Positions 16,767 to 26,875 of a DNA stretch of 64,000 nucleotides are shown in pieces (the first letter of the stretch is position 1; each line of letters begins with the position of its first letter). The stretch lies in assembly GCF_035918235.1 (NCBI RefSeq), contig NZ_CP109485.1, positions 6,859,001 through 6,923,000 on the forward strand, read 5' to 3'. The DNA is from Streptomyces sp. NBC_01445. GTDB taxonomy: Bacteria > Actinomycetota > Actinomycetes > Streptomycetales > Streptomycetaceae. A model generated the notes under the pieces. That model searched no databases and had not been told where the DNA came from. It worked only from the letters and a program-made list of their open reading frames with translations. The position numbers were made by a program, and so were the translations under genes.

Positions 16767-19514
16767 CTACGCGTCGCCGCCCGCCGGGCCGGGGTCGGCC
16801 GCCGAGACGTCGAGGAGCTGGTAGCGGTCGATCGCCTGCTTCAGGACCGAGCGGTCGATCTTGCCCTCGCGGGCCAGCTCCGTGAGTACGCCCACCACGA
16901 TCGACTGGGCGTCGATGTGGAAGAAACGACGGGCCGCGCCGCGCGTGTCCGCGAAGCCGAAGCCGTCCGCGCCGAGCGACTGGTACGTGCCCGGCACCCA
17001 GCGGGAGATCTGGTCGGGCACGGACCGCATCCAGTCGGAGACCGCGACGAACGGACCTTCGGAGCCGGACAGCTTCCGCGTGACATAGGGGACGCGCTGC
17101 TCCTCGTCGGGGTGCAGCAGGTTGTGCCGCTCCACCTCGACGGCCTCGCGGCGCAGTTCGTTCCAGGAAGTCGCCGACCAGACGTCCGCCCTGACGTTCC
17201 ACTCGGCGGCGAGGATCTGCTGTGCCTCCAGAGCCCACGGCACCGCGACACCCGAGGCGAGGATCTGCGCCGGGGTGGTGCCCGAAGTGCCCGGGTTGAA
17301 GCGGTGGATGCCCTTGAGGATGCCCTCCACGTCGACATCGGCGGGCTCGGCCGGGTGCTGCAGCGGCTCGTTGTAGACAGTGAGGTAGTAGAAGATGTCC
17401 TCGCCGTGCGGGTGCTCGGCGGAGGCGCCGTACATGCGTCGCAGACCGTCCTGCACGATGTGCGCGATCTCGAAGCCGAAGGCCGGGTCGTAGGCGACGC
17501 AGGCCGGGTTGGTCGAGGCGAGCAGCTGCGAGTGACCGTCGGCGTGCTGCAGACCCTCACCAGTCAGGGTCGTCCGGCCGGCGGTCGCCCCCAGCACGAA
17601 ACCGCGCGCCAGCTGGTCGGCCATCTGCCAGAACTGGTCGCCGGTGCGCTGGAAACCGAACATCGAGTAGAAGACGTAGACCGGGATCAGCGGCTCGCCG
17701 TGCGTCGCGTACGCCGATCCCGCGGCGATCAGCGAGGCCGTGCAGCCCGCCTCGGAGATGCCGTCGTGCAGCATCTGCCCCGTCGGCGACTCCTTGTACG
17801 CGAGCAGCAGATCGCGGTCCACGGACTCGTACTGCTGGCCGAGCGGGTTGTAGATCTTCGCGCTCGGGAAGAACGAGTCCATGCCGAACGTGCGGTACTC
17901 GTCCGGCGCGATCAGGACGAAGCGCCGACCGATCTCCTTGTCCCGCATGAGGTCCTTGAGCAGCCGCACGAACGCCATGGTGGTGGCGATCGACTGCTGG
18001 CCGGAGCCCTTCTTCACGCTCGCGTACGTCTTGTCGTCGGGGAGCGGAAGCGGCTTGGACCGCACGACGCGGGTCGGCACATAGCCGCCGAGCGCGTGCC
18101 GGCGGTCGTGCATGTACTGGATCTCCTCCGAGTCGCGGCCCGGGTGGTAGTACGGCGGGGCGCCGTCCTCGAGCTGCTTGTCGGTGATCGGCAGGTGCAG
18201 ACGGTCGCGGAAGCCCTTGAGGTCGTCGACCGTCAGCTTCTTCATCTGGTGGGTCGCGTTGCGGCCCTCGAAGTTGGGGCCGAGAGTCCAGCCCTTGACC
18301 GTCTGCGCCAGGATGACCGTCGGCTGGCCCTTGTGCTCCTTGGCCGCTTTGAAGGCCGCGAAGATCTTCTTGTGGTCGTGCCCGCCGCGCCCCAGGTGCA
18401 GGATCTGGTCGTCGGTCATGTTCTCGACCATCGCGCGCAGCCGGTGGTCGCCACCGAAGAAGTGGTCGCGAATGTACGAGCCGGGCTCGGTGGCATACGT
18501 CTGGAACTGGCCGTCGGGCGTGGTGTTCAGCTTGTTCACCAGGACGCCGTCGCGGTCCTGCGCGAGCAGCGGGTCCCAACTGCGGTCCCAGACCAGCTTG
18601 ATGACGTTCCAGCCGGCGCCGCGGAACTGCGACTCGAGTTCCTGGATGATCTTGCCGTTGCCGCGGACCGGGCCGTCGAGGCGCTGCAGGTTGCAGTTCA
18701 CCACGAAGGTCAGGTTGTCGAGGCCCTCGCGGGCCGCGATCGACAGCTGGCCGAGCGACTCCGGCTCGTCCATCTCGCCGTCGCCGAGGAACGCCCAGAC
18801 GTGCGACGCGGAGGTGTCGGCGATGTCGCGGGCCTGCATGTAGCGGTTCATCCGCGCCTGGAAGATCGCGCCCAGCGGGCCGAGGCCCATGGAGACGGTG
18901 GGGAACTCCCAGAAGTCCGGCATCAGTCGGGGGTGCGGGTACGACGACAGGCCGTACGGAGCCTTCGACTTCTCCTGGCGGAACGAGTCGAGCTGGCCGT
19001 CGGTGAGGCGGTCCAGGAGATAGGCGCGGGCGTAGATGCCCGGCGACGCATGGCCCTGGAAGAAGATCTGGTCGCCGCCCGCGCCGTCGTCCTTGCCGCG
19101 GAAGAAGTGGTTGAAGCCCACGTCGTAGAGCGAGGCGGAGGAGGCGAAGGTGGCGATGTGGCCGCCGACCCCGATGCCGGGACGTTGGGCGCGGGAGACC
19201 ATCACCGCGGCGTTCCAGCGGGTCGCGTTGAGGACCTTGCGCTCGATCTCCTCGTTGCCGGGGAAGAAAGGCTCGTCCTTGGTCGCGATCGTGTTGATGT
19301 AGTCCGTGCTGCGCATCTCGGGCACGGCCACGCGCTTCTCGCGGGCGCGCTCGATCAGCCGGAGCATCAGGAAGCGGGCCCGCTCGCGCCCGCGCTCGTC
19401 GACGGCGGCGTCGAGGGAGTCGAGCCATTCCTGGGTCTCTTCGGGATCGAAGTCCGGGACCTGGCTGGGGAGGCCGCCAATGATGATCGGATTGCGATCG
19501 GATCCGGAAACCAC
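16767..19514 (-). CDS. aceE: pyruvate dehydrogenase E1 component, homodimeric type
   Basis: A 915-residue E1 that decarboxylates pyruvate with thiamine diphosphate and passes acetyl groups to the E2 lipoyl domain, feeding the TCA cycle and fatty-acid synthesis. Length and sequence fit the homodimeric alpha2-type E1 of Gammaproteobacteria and actinobacteria. The ThDP motif is seen as [10 protein letters not shown] from residue 244 to NCN at 273-275, with the active-site His in [10 protein letters not shown] (about residue 119). The GTG start follows a long regulatory gap. It is a single gene with no adjacent E2 or E3, which is usual in Streptomyces. Confidence 0.97.
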   Translation of the reverse strand: MVSGSDRNPIIIGGLPSQVPDFDPEETQEWLDSLDAAVDERGRERARFLMLRLIERAREKRVAVPEMRSTDYINTIATKDEPFFPGNEEIERKVLNATRWNAAVMVSRAQRPGIGVGGHIATFASSASLYDVGFNHFFRGKDDGAGGDQIFFQGHASPGIYARAYLLDRLTDGQLDSFRQEKSKAPYGLSSYPHPRLMPDFWEFPTVSMGLGPLGAIFQARMNRYMQARDIADTSASHVWAFLGDGEMDEPESLGQLSIAAREGLDNLTFVVNCNLQRLDGPVRGNGKIIQELESQFRGAGWNVIKLVWDRSWDPLLAQDRDGVLVNKLNTTPDGQFQTYATEPGSYIRDHFFGGDHRLRAMVENMTDDQILHLGRGGHDHKKIFAAFKAAKEHKGQPTVILAQTVKGWTLGPNFEGRNATHQMKKLTVDDLKGFRDRLHLPITDKQLEDGAPPYYHPGRDSEEIQYMHDRRHALGGYVPTRVVRSKPLPLPDDKTYASVKKGSGQQSIATTMAFVRLLKDLMRDKEIGRRFVLIAPDEYRTFGMDSFFPSAKIYNPLGQQYESVDRDLLLAYKESPTGQMLHDGISEAGCTASLIAAGSAYATHGEPLIPVYVFYSMFGFQRTGDQFWQMADQLARGFVLGATAGRTTLTGEGLQHADGHSQLLASTNPACVAYDPAFGFEIAHIVQDGLRRMYGASAEHPHGEDIFYYLTVYNEPLQHPAEPADVDVEGILKGIHRFNPGTSGTTPAQILASGVAVPWALEAQQILAAEWNVRADVWSATSWNELRREAVEVERHNLLHPDEEQRVPYVTRKLSGSEGPFVAVSDWMRSVPDQISRWVPGTYQSLGADGFGFADTRGAARRFFHIDAQSIVVGVLTELAREGKIDRSVLKQAIDRYQLLDVSAADPGPAGGDA

Positions 19515-19951
19515 GCTGTTCCTTCACTGTCGGTCGAGATGTGCAATTGGGGTGCAATGGGGCTGCGCCGCTCCCCATCGTGTACCTCGGGAACGCAATC
19601 GTCATCTCTACCGCGAGGTAATCGGAGTGATTCCCCGGGGTTCCCCGGACGGGTGCGGCCAAATCTGAACGATACGCTCATGTGGTTCACCAGTTTCGTG
19701 AGGCCGTTCGGCCGAGGTGGACGACGGTCATCCACAGGGTGGGCAAATCCGGCAGATCGGTGTGGCATACATCACCGGCCTGCGGGGATCCTTGACTGAA
19801 GATGCGGTGACACCGCCTGGAACGTCACCGTTTCGGCGGTCTCGGGGGCCGGGTACTTGCGCGATCCGCCCCGCCCGTGTGGACTACGGCCAACGCTTCG
19901 CGCACGCGCGAAGCCGCAGACAACTTCGTAAACATGATCAGGAGGCAATCC
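19515..19951. other. divergent intergenic region between aceE and DUF3052 gene
   Basis: This 437-bp gap separates divergent genes and should hold both promoters. Visible items are a short direct repeat of GTGCAAT (around 19540-19558) close to the aceE start and a TTGACT at about 19790 that could be a -35 for the DUF3052 gene. No open frame in it has convincing coding character. Confidence 0.4.
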
Positions 19952-20389
19952 GTGAGCGCGACCGCGGACCACGCGGAGGAGCGGACCAACCCTGCCGCGA
20001 GGCTGGGTTTCCAGCCCGAGCAGGTGGTCCAGGAGATCGGCTTCGACGACGACGTCGACCAGGAGCTCCGCGAGTCCATTGAGGAAGTCATCGGCAGCGA
20101 GCTCGTCGACGAGGACTACGACGACGTCGCTGACGCGGTGGTGCTGTGGTTCCGCGAGGACGACGGCGATCTGACGGACGCGTTGGTAGACGCCAGCCAG
20201 CTGGTCGACGACGGTGCCCCTGTCTGGCTGCTGACCCCGAAGACCGGCCGCGACGGCTATGTCGAGCCGAGCGACATCAACGAAGCCGCGCAGACCGCGG
20301 GTCTCTCGCAGACCAAGAGCATCAACGCGGGCAAGGACTGGGCGGGCAGCCGCCTCGTCACGCCGAAGGCGGCCGCCAAGAAGCGCTAG
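19952..20389 (+). CDS. DUF3052 family protein
   Basis: A 145-residue acidic protein of the actinobacterial DUF3052 family (GFQPEQVVQEIGFDDDVDQEL, DALVDASQLVDDGAPVWLLTPKTGR). The function is not established. The GTG start at SATADHAEER is set by AGGAGG 5 bases upstream, which rules out the longer frame. It is divergent from aceE and followed by a strong hairpin, so it is probably transcribed alone. The C-terminus is Lys-rich. Confidence 0.85.
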   Translation: MSATADHAEERTNPAARLGFQPEQVVQEIGFDDDVDQELRESIEEVIGSELVDEDYDDVADAVVLWFREDDGDLTDALVDASQLVDDGAPVWLLTPKTGRDGYVEPSDINEAAQTAGLSQTKSINAGKDWAGSRLVTPKAAAKKR

Positions 20390-20416
20390 CCGACGAAAGA
20401 CCCCAGCAGACACTCC

Positions 20417-20460
20417 GTGCGGCCCCCGCCGACGCCATGACGCGTCGACGGGGGCCGCAC
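20417..20460 (+). terminator. long hairpin terminator after DUF3052 gene
   Basis: Arms GTGCGGCCCCCG and CGGGGGCCGCAC pair exactly over 12 bp, with a second inner CGACGC/GCGTCG pairing. It starts 28 bp after the stop. Confidence 0.8.
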
Positions 20461-20560
20461 GCTTTGCCCGGGCCACACGCGAGGCCCCCACGCGGGGAGA
20501 CCGCCTTCGGCGCCTAGGCTGGGCCTCACCCGAACGGCTCCACGGAAGGAAAGCTTGACC

Positions 20561-21019
20561 ATGACGATCGAGGTCGGCACGAAGGCTCCGGATTTCGAGC
20601 TCAAGACGCAGCACGGCGAGACCGTGCGGCTCTCGGACTTCCGGGGTGAGAAGAACGTGGTGCTGCTCTTCTACCCGTTCGCCTTCACCGGCGTCTGCAC
20701 CGGCGAGCTGTGCGCCCTGCGCGACGAGCTGCCGAAGTTCGTCAACGACGACGTCCAGCTGCTCGCCGTGTCCAACGACTCGCCGTTCAGCCTGCGCGTC
20801 TTCGCCGAGCAGGAGGGTCTCGAGTACCCGCTCCTGTCGGACTTCTGGCCGCACGGCGAGGCCTCGCGCGCGTACGGCGTCTTCGACGAGGAGAAGGGCT
20901 GCGCGGTGCGCGGCACCTTCATCATCGACAAGGAGGGCGTGGTCCGCTGGACCGTCGTCAACGGCCTGCCGGACGCCCGTGACCTCAACGAGTACGTCAA
21001 GGCGATCGACACCCTCTGA
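20561..21019 (+). CDS. AhpE-like 1-Cys peroxiredoxin
   Basis: A 152-residue thioredoxin-fold peroxidase that reduces hydroperoxides in the cytoplasm. The peroxidatic Cys46 lies in [11 protein letters not shown], preceded by the Thr of the TxxC motif; Cys51 is five residues on. Length and sequence fit the AhpE group, which uses mycothiol or mycoredoxin as reductant in actinobacteria. The ATG is preferred over a TTG two codons upstream because GGAAGGA lies 10 bases before it. A small hairpin TGACCCC-TCA-GGGGTCA (21017-21033) begins at the stop codon. Confidence 0.93.
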   Translation: MTIEVGTKAPDFELKTQHGETVRLSDFRGEKNVVLLFYPFAFTGVCTGELCALRDELPKFVNDDVQLLAVSNDSPFSLRVFAEQEGLEYPLLSDFWPHGEASRAYGVFDEEKGCAVRGTFIIDKEGVVRWTVVNGLPDARDLNEYVKAIDTL

Positions 21020-21115
21020 CCCCTCAGGGGTCACAAGGGCGTGCTCCGCGCATCGCTCGGGGATGTCCCGGGGATGACACCCTGGGATTCTTCGGGTGCG
21101 GAGCCTGTGGCTGCC

Positions 21116-21143
21116 GGGAACCGGTCACTAGGATCCAGACGTT
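21116..21143 (+). promoter_or_regulatory. candidate ECF-sigma promoter of terD (GGGAAC-N18-CGTT)
   Basis: GGGAAC (21116-21121) and CGTT (21140-21143) are separated by exactly 18 bases, the shape of SigR/SigE-type promoters in Streptomyces. The element lies about 57 bp before the terD start. The same layout precedes the Ter-associated biosynthetic operon at 25630. No transcript data are available. Confidence 0.5.
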
Positions 21144-21199
21144 GATCCGATACCAATGCACGACGGGGCTCCCCGCCCCCGACACCAATGGGAGGACTC

Positions 21200-21775
21200 G
21201 TGGGAGTCAGCCTCAGCAAGGGCGGCAACGTATCGCTGACCAAGGAGGCTCCTGGCCTGACCGCGGTCATCATCGGCCTCGGGTGGGACGTTCGTACCAC
21301 CACGGGCACGGACTTCGACCTTGACGCCAGCGCCATCCTGACGAACACGGAGGGCAAGGTCAGCAGCGACGCCAACTTCGTGTTCTTCAACAACCTGAAG
21401 AGCCCGGACGGCTCGGTCGAGCACACCGGCGACAACACCACGGGTGAAGGCGAGGGTGACGACGAGCAGCTCAAGGTCAACCTCGCCGGCGTCCCGGCCG
21501 ATGTGGACAAGATCGTGTTCCCGGTCTCGATCTACGACGCCGAGAACCGCCAGCAGTCGTTCGGCCAGGTGCGCAACGCGTTCATCCGCGTCGTGAACCA
21601 GGCGGGCGGGGCGGAGATCGCCCGTTACGACCTCTCCGAGGACGCCTCGACGGAGACCGCCATGGTCTTCGGCGAGCTGTACAGGAACGGCGCGGAGTGG
21701 AAGTTCCGCGCCATCGGCCAGGGTTACGCCTCGGGTCTGCGCGGCATCGCGCAGGACTTCGGCGTCAACGTCTGA
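21200..21775 (+). CDS. terD: TerD family calcium-binding stress protein, copy 1
   Basis: A 191-residue protein of standard TerD length. It has the TerD core: [17 protein letters not shown], the Ca2+-binding acidic loop in [26 protein letters not shown] and [10 protein letters not shown]. The family binds calcium and is linked to tellurite resistance, phage inhibition and, in Streptomyces, to differentiation. The GTG start is set by GGGAGGA 3 bases upstream. Copy 2 follows 98 bp later. No signal peptide is present, so it is cytoplasmic. Confidence 0.93.
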   Translation: MGVSLSKGGNVSLTKEAPGLTAVIIGLGWDVRTTTGTDFDLDASAILTNTEGKVSSDANFVFFNNLKSPDGSVEHTGDNTTGEGEGDDEQLKVNLAGVPADVDKIVFPVSIYDAENRQQSFGQVRNAFIRVVNQAGGAEIARYDLSEDASTETAMVFGELYRNGAEWKFRAIGQGYASGLRGIAQDFGVNV

Positions 21776-21873
21776 GCCGAGCACGACCGTATGACCGTCC
21801 GGCGTCGCACGCGAGTGCGGCGCCGGACGCGCTGGACAACTCAAGCGACATCACACCGGGGAGGATCACGATC

Positions 21874-22449
21874 ATGGGTGTCACGCTCGCCAAGGGGGGC
21901 AATGTCTCCCTCTCCAAGGCCGCACCGAACCTCACACAGGTACTGATCGGACTCGGCTGGGACGCGCGTTCCACCACCGGAGCCGACTTCGACCTCGACG
22001 CCAGCGCGCTGCTGTGCAAGGACGGCCGGGTGCTCGGCGACGAGTGGTTCATCTTCTACAACCAGCTGACCAGCCCGGACGGCTCTGTCGAGCACACCGG
22101 CGACAACCTCACCGGTGAGGGCGAGGGTGACGACGAGTCGATCCTGATCGACCTGTCCAAGGTGCCGGCATTCTGCGACAAGATCGTCTTCCCGGTCTCG
22201 ATCCATGACGCGGACAACCGAGGGCAGACGTTCGGCCAGGTCAGCAACGCGTTCATCCGCGTGGTCAATCAGGCGGACGGCCAGGAACTCGCCCGCTACG
22301 ACCTGAGCGAGGACGCGTCCACGGAGACCGCGATGATCTTCGGCGAGGTGTACCGGTACGGCGGCGAATGGAAGTTCCGCGCCGTAGGACAGGGGTACGC
22401 GTCGGGCCTTCGCGGCATCGCTCTAGACTTCGGGGTCAATGTTTCGTAA
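21874..22449 (+). CDS. terD: TerD family calcium-binding stress protein, copy 2
   Basis: A 191-residue protein that aligns with the preceding TerD without gaps over most of its length ([60 protein letters not shown]). All acidic calcium ligands are kept. The main differences are in the variable loop, [19 protein letters not shown]. The ATG has GGGGAGGA 7 bases upstream. The two copies arose by tandem duplication and probably share a transcript. Confidence 0.93.
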   Translation: MGVTLAKGGNVSLSKAAPNLTQVLIGLGWDARSTTGADFDLDASALLCKDGRVLGDEWFIFYNQLTSPDGSVEHTGDNLTGEGEGDDESILIDLSKVPAFCDKIVFPVSIHDADNRGQTFGQVSNAFIRVVNQADGQELARYDLSEDASTETAMIFGEVYRYGGEWKFRAVGQGYASGLRGIALDFGVNVS

Positions 22450-22522
22450 AGCCGTGCGCGGAGCGGGGGAGCCCCGTCATACCGGCGCGGGGGAGACCCG
22501 TACACACCTGATGGGGTAGCCA

Positions 22523-23671
22523 GTGGTTTTGAAAACCTTCGGCTGGTCGTTCGCAATTACTGCGCTCGGCCTGGTCGCGGCTGTGTTCTACGACGGATGG
22601 ACAGCATTCGGGGTCGTCGCGATCCTTGCCGTCCTCGAGATCTCGCTGTCCTTCGACAACGCGGTGATCAATGCCGGAATCCTGAAGAAGATGAATGCCT
22701 TCTGGCAGAAGATCTTCCTGACGGTCGGTGTGCTGATCGCCGTCTTCGGTATGCGACTGGTCTTCCCCGTCGTGATCGTCGCGGTCAGCGCCAAGCTCGG
22801 CCCCATCGAGGCGGTCAAGCTCGCGCTCAACGACAAGGACAAGTACCAGCAGCTGGTGACCGACGCGCACCCGTCGATCGCCGCGTTCGGTGGCATGTTC
22901 CTGTTGATGATCTTCCTCGACTTCATCTTCGAGGAGCGGGACGTCCAGTGGCTGCGCTGGATCGAGCGTCCGCTCGCCAAGCTCGGCAAGGTCGACATGC
23001 TGTCGGTCTGCATCGCGATGATCGTGCTCCTGATCTCCTCGTTCACCGTGGCCACGCATGCCCACCAGCACGGTGGCGCCCATGTGGACAAGGCCGAGAC
23101 AGTGCTCATCGCCGGCATCGCCGGTCTGATCACCTATCTCATCGTGGGCGGTCTCTCCGGGTACTTCGAGAACCGCCTGGAGGAGGAAGAGGAGCGCGAG
23201 CACGAGGTCGAGGAAGAGGCCAGGAAGAGCGGCAAGGCCGCGCCGGCCATAGTCATGGCGGGCAAGGCCGCGTTCTTCATGTTCCTCTACCTCGAGGTCC
23301 TGGACGCGTCGTTCTCCTTCGACGGTGTCATCGGCGCCTTCGCCATCACCAACGACATCGTGTTGATGGCGCTCGGCCTCGGCATCGGTGCCATGTACGT
23401 CCGTTCGCTCACGGTCTACCTGGTCCGCCAGGGCACCCTGGACGACTACGTGTACCTGGAGCACGGCGCGCACTACGCGATCGGCGCCCTCGCCGTGATC
23501 CTCCTGGTCACGATCCAGTACGAGATCAACGAGGTCATCACGGGCCTGATCGGCGTCGTCCTGATCGCCTGGTCGTTCTGGTCGTCGGTGCGCCGCAACT
23601 CGAGAATCGCGGCCGCCGAGGGGAAAGCGGCGGCCTCGGGCGAGAAGGCTGAGGTTTCGTCCGGGCACTGA
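22523..23671 (+). CDS. TerC-like integral membrane protein, DUF475
   Basis: A 382-residue membrane protein of the DUF475 branch of the TerC superfamily. It has about nine hydrophobic segments and two conserved acidic repeats, EISLSFDNAVINAG near residue 40 and EVLDASFSFDGVIGAF near 260, which form the presumed ion-binding site. A charged Glu-rich loop (EEEEEREHEVEEEARKSG) separates the halves. TerC proteins are membrane partners of TerD, and several export Mn2+. It follows the terD pair by 73 bp on the same strand. The start is GTG. Confidence 0.9.
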   Translation: MVLKTFGWSFAITALGLVAAVFYDGWTAFGVVAILAVLEISLSFDNAVINAGILKKMNAFWQKIFLTVGVLIAVFGMRLVFPVVIVAVSAKLGPIEAVKLALNDKDKYQQLVTDAHPSIAAFGGMFLLMIFLDFIFEERDVQWLRWIERPLAKLGKVDMLSVCIAMIVLLISSFTVATHAHQHGGAHVDKAETVLIAGIAGLITYLIVGGLSGYFENRLEEEEEREHEVEEEARKSGKAAPAIVMAGKAAFFMFLYLEVLDASFSFDGVIGAFAITNDIVLMALGLGIGAMYVRSLTVYLVRQGTLDDYVYLEHGAHYAIGALAVILLVTIQYEINEVITGLIGVVLIAWSFWSSVRRNSRIAAAEGKAAASGEKAEVSSGH

Positions 23672-23770
23672 TCCTGGAACGCTGTGAGCGGGGCGGTCTG
23701 CGAGGAGAATTCCTCACCGGCCGCCCCGTCGGCGTAACTGGACCATGAAACATGGGCACTTGGGGGCGAA

Positions 23771-24511
23771 ATGTCCTTCTGGGACGGACTGTGGCGGGGG
23801 CGTGCGGCGGATTTCGAGTCGGGGAGCGCCGCGTCGAACTCCATCGAACTCACCAAGCGGCACCCGGTCGTCTCGCTCACCAAACAGGGGGCGGCCACCG
23901 GAAATCTGCGTATCAACCTGTCCTGGCGGATGCGGACGTCGGACATCGGCGGCCCGGAGCGCGAGAGCCTGCTGCGGCACCCCTTCAAGCTGTTCAAGCC
24001 CGATGTGGTGCAGGCCCATACGCAGAGCATGGTCAATGTGGACCTCGACCTCGGCTGTCTGTATGAGCTGACCGACGGGGAGAAGGGCGTGGTCCAGCCG
24101 CTCGGCAGCTTCTTCGGCGCGCTCAACGCGCCGCCGTACGTGAAGCTCAGCGGGGACGACCGCTTCGGCTCGGCGTCGGGTGAGACGATCTACGTCAATC
24201 TCGACCATCGCGAGTCCATCAAGCGACTGCTTGTCTTCGTCTACATCTACGACCAGACACCGGCGTTCGACCGTACGCACGCTCACGTCACGCTCTACCC
24301 GAGCAACGGCCCGCGCGTCGAGATCAGCCTCGATGAGCGCGCCCCGCAGGCCCGCTCCTGCGCCGTCGTCACGATCGAGAACGTCAAGGGTGAGCTGATC
24401 GTGCGACGCGAGGTGAAGTTCGTGTACGGGTTCCAGGCCGAGCTGGACCGGCTGTACGGGTGGGGCCTTCAGTGGGGCCGGGGGTACAAGTCCAAGGTCG
24501 GGGAGCGCTAG
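23771..24511 (+). CDS. TerA-like tellurium-resistance/stress protein
   Basis: A 246-residue protein with an N-terminal extension and a TerD-fold domain like that of TerA: VNVDLDLGCLYELTDGEKGVVQPLG, then SGETIYVNLDHRESIKRLLVFVYIYDQTPAFDRTHAHVTLYP. The Ca2+ loop is less acidic than in the true TerD copies. It closes the plus-strand ter group 99 bp after the TerC gene. The exact role is unknown; it probably joins a TerC-TerD complex at the membrane. Confidence 0.85.
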   Translation: MSFWDGLWRGRAADFESGSAASNSIELTKRHPVVSLTKQGAATGNLRINLSWRMRTSDIGGPERESLLRHPFKLFKPDVVQAHTQSMVNVDLDLGCLYELTDGEKGVVQPLGSFFGALNAPPYVKLSGDDRFGSASGETIYVNLDHRESIKRLLVFVYIYDQTPAFDRTHAHVTLYPSNGPRVEISLDERAPQARSCAVVTIENVKGELIVRREVKFVYGFQAELDRLYGWGLQWGRGYKSKVGER

Positions 24512-24591
24512 GGCATCTCCGGCGGATCAGACGCCGGGTCCCAGTTCCGTCGCCCGATCCGGCCCCGAGCCGCCAGGGGCCGGTCGCGGGC

Positions 24592-25521
24592 TCAGCGTGA
24601 GATGAATTGCGGGCCCTGCGGCGGCAGGGTGAAGTTCGGGTCGGGCAGCGGCTGCACCGGCTGCGGATAGCCGTACGCGGGCTGCGTCGTCGGCACCGGC
24701 ATGACCAGCGGCGCGGGCTGCGTGGGCGCCGCGGGCGGGTACCCGTACGAGGGCTGGGAGACGGGCTGGGGCGCCGGCTGAGGGAGCGACGCGGCGATGG
24801 GCTGCTGCGTGGGTGCCTGCGGATACCCGTAGCCCGAACCCGAACCCGAACCCGAACCCGATCCCCAATCCGACCCCGACCCCATGAACGAGGTGTCGGG
24901 GGCCGGAGGCGGGAACGACGGCTCGGCGGCCGGCATCGGGCCCGGAGGCGACGATGTCTGAAGATCCGGCGCCGGCTCCGACTCGTCCACCGAGATGCCG
25001 AAATCGGTCGCCAGGCCGACCAGACCGTTCGAGTAGCCCTCGCCCAGGGCCCGGAACTTCCAGCCCTCGCCGCGCCGGTACAGCTCGCCGCAGATCAGCG
25101 CCGTCTCGGCGCCCGTCTCCGGCTTCACGTCGAAGCGGGCGAGGGGCTCGCCCTCCGCGGCCGCGGCGTCGTAGATCAGGATCCGCAGGGCGGGTACACG
25201 GTCGAAGGGGACGTCGTCCGCCGAGGCGACGAGGAGGACGCGGCCGACCTCGGGGCCGAGGCCCGCCAGGTCCGACTGGATCGTGTCGGTGAGTCCGTCG
25301 GCGACGCGCTTCTTGCCGAGCCGCCAGACCTTGCCCGAGGGGTGCCGGGGCTGGTTGTAGAAGACGAAGTCCTCGTCGGACCGTACGCGACCGTCGGGGC
25401 CGAGGAGCAGCGCCGAGGCGTCGACGTCGGGCACGCCCTGGCCGGTGGCCCAGCGCAGCACGGCGCGGACCGCCGTGGCCTCGAGCGGGACGTTCGACCC
25501 CTTCAGCATCGCGTGCGTCAT
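24592..25521 (-). CDS. divergent TerD-domain protein with disordered Pro/Gly/Ser tail
   Basis: A 309-residue protein. Residues 1-185 form a degenerate TerD domain ([64 protein letters not shown]) that lacks the dense acidic calcium loop of the two TerD copies. Residues 190-309 are low complexity: a [12 protein letters not shown] run, then YGYP-type motifs rich in Pro and Gln, likely a flexible interaction tail. The ATG at MTHAML fits the domain edge. It is convergent with the TerA-like gene and divergent from the lyase operon. Confidence 0.85.
   Translation of the reverse strand: MTHAMLKGSNVPLEATAVRAVLRWATGQGVPDVDASALLLGPDGRVRSDEDFVFYNQPRHPSGKVWRLGKKRVADGLTDTIQSDLAGLGPEVGRVLLVASADDVPFDRVPALRILIYDAAAAEGEPLARFDVKPETGAETALICGELYRRGEGWKFRALGEGYSNGLVGLATDFGISVDESEPAPDLQTSSPPGPMPAAEPSFPPPAPDTSFMGSGSDWGSGSGSGSGSGYGYPQAPTQQPIAASLPQPAPQPVSQPSYGYPPAAPTQPAPLVMPVPTTQPAYGYPQPVQPLPDPNFTLPPQGPQFISR
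24833..24862. repeat. hexanucleotide tandem repeat inside the TerD-tail gene
   Basis: Four exact CCCGAA units and one CCCGAT encode the Gly-Ser run on the minus strand. The unit length keeps the frame, so slippage would only change the linker length. Confidence 0.85.
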
Positions 25522-25629
25522 GCGGTCATCCTGCCTTCCCTGTCCTGGCCAGGACAACGCGGGGGCCCGAGACTGTGAGACCGAGCGACATACTCGACAT
25601 GGGTGGGTTACCTGAATTTCATGCCCGAT

Positions 25630-25657
25630 GGGAACCCTTGACATGGATCCCTACGTA
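25630..25657 (+). promoter_or_regulatory. candidate ECF-sigma promoter of the Ter-associated module (GGGAAC-N18-CGTA)
   Basis: GGGAAC (25630-25635) and CGTA (25654-25657) are 18 bases apart, matching the element before terD at 21116. A perfect sigma-70 -35, TTGACA (25638-25643), overlaps it, with TATTAC at 25659-25664 as a poorly spaced -10. Either could drive the lyase operon that starts about 50 bp downstream. Confidence 0.5.
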
Positions 25658-25708
25658 CTATTACCGGCCACTTAAATTCGGGCCCGAGCGGCACGACGGG
25701 GGAGTCTC

Positions 25709-26875
25709 ATGCGTCATTTCGGGCATATCGCCCCTGAGGTGCGGCAGCGCCTGTTCCACCGGGAGCCCGGTGACTTCACCGCGGACTCGCCGCCGCGCAT
25801 GCTCGCGGCGGCCCTCGGGGCCACGCTCTACAGCCCGGCCACGCGGCCGCGCCTCGCCGACGACGTCCTCAAGCAGGCGGGCCGGGGTGTCGTCTCGATG
25901 GTGCTGTGCCTGGAGGACTCGATCGACGACGCCGAGGTTGCGGACGCCGAGGAGAACCTGGTCCGGCAGTTCACCGACCTCGCGGCCCGGCCGGACACGC
26001 AGCCTCCGCTGCTGTTCGTCCGCGTCCGCGCCGCCGGACAGATCACCGACCTCGTCCGCCGTCTCGGCCCCGCCGTGCGACTGCTGTCCGGATTCGTACT
26101 GCCGAAATTCACCGAGGAGCGGGGCGTGCCGTTCCTGGAGGCGCTCTCCGCCGCCGAGGCGGCCACCGGGCGGCGCCTCTTCGCGATGCCCGTCCTGGAG
26201 TCGCCCGAGCTCCTGCACCTGGAGACGCGGGGCGACACCCTGGCCGGGATCGCCCGCACCGTCGACAAGTACCGCGACCGCGTCCTGGCCCTGCGCCTCG
26301 GCGTGACCGACTTCTGCTCCGCGTACGGGCTGCGCAGGCCGCCGGACATGACCGCGTACGACGTCCAGATCGTGGCCTCCGTGATCGGGGACGTGGTCAA
26401 TCTGCTCGGCCGGGCCGACGGCACCGGCTTCACCGTGACCGGGCCCGTCTGGGAGTACTTCCGTCACCAGGAGCGGATGTTCAAGCCGCAGCTGCGCCGC
26501 AGCCCTTTCCTGGAGGGCCGGGCCGTCGAGCTGCGCCAGGCCCTCATCGAGCACGACATGGACGGCCTGCTGCGCGAGATCGAGCTGGACCGGGCCAACG
26601 GCCTGCTCGGCAAGACCTGCATCCACCCCTCGCACGTGATGCCCGTGCACGCGCTGTCCGTGGTCAGTCACGAGGAGTACGGCGACGCCCAGGACATCCT
26701 GCGGCCCGAGCGCGGCGGCGGTGGCGTCCTCAGATCCGCGTACACGAACAAGATGAATGAAGTGAAGCCGCACCGCGCCTGGGCCGAGCGGACCCTCCAG
26801 CGGGCGGAGGCCTTCGGCGTCGCCCGTGAGGACGTCGGCTTCGTGGAGCTGCTCAACGCCGGCCTGCCCGCGTGA
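25709..26875 (+). CDS. HpcH/HpaI-CitE-like C-C bond lyase of the Ter-associated biosynthetic module
   Basis: A 388-residue TIM-barrel protein of the citrate-lyase beta / HpcH superfamily. The acidic metal site is seen in SMVLCLEDSIDDAE and later as ALRLGVTDFCSAYGLRR; CIHPSHVMPVHAL resembles the CitE C-terminal motif. Proteins of this type are found with phosphoribosyltransferases and HAD phosphatases beside ter genes, and comparative genomics predicts that they make a nucleoside-like metabolite. The stop overlaps the next gene by GTGA. The substrate is unknown. Confidence 0.85.
   Translation: MRHFGHIAPEVRQRLFHREPGDFTADSPPRMLAAALGATLYSPATRPRLADDVLKQAGRGVVSMVLCLEDSIDDAEVADAEENLVRQFTDLAARPDTQPPLLFVRVRAAGQITDLVRRLGPAVRLLSGFVLPKFTEERGVPFLEALSAAEAATGRRLFAMPVLESPELLHLETRGDTLAGIARTVDKYRDRVLALRLGVTDFCSAYGLRRPPDMTAYDVQIVASVIGDVVNLLGRADGTGFTVTGPVWEYFRHQERMFKPQLRRSPFLEGRAVELRQALIEHDMDGLLREIELDRANGLLGKTCIHPSHVMPVHALSVVSHEEYGDAQDILRPERGGGGVLRSAYTNKMNEVKPHRAWAERTLQRAEAFGVAREDVGFVELLNAGLPA

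Noticed and set aside
16380..19799. 1139-residue plus frame across aceE
   Set aside because: An antisense frame of aceE with Arg/Gly/Val-rich low-complexity translation and no domain.
21017..21033. Palindrome TGACCCC-TCA-GGGGTCA at the end of the peroxiredoxin gene as an operator
   Set aside because: It overlaps the stop codon and fits a weak terminator or chance hairpin; I mention it only in that gene's entry.
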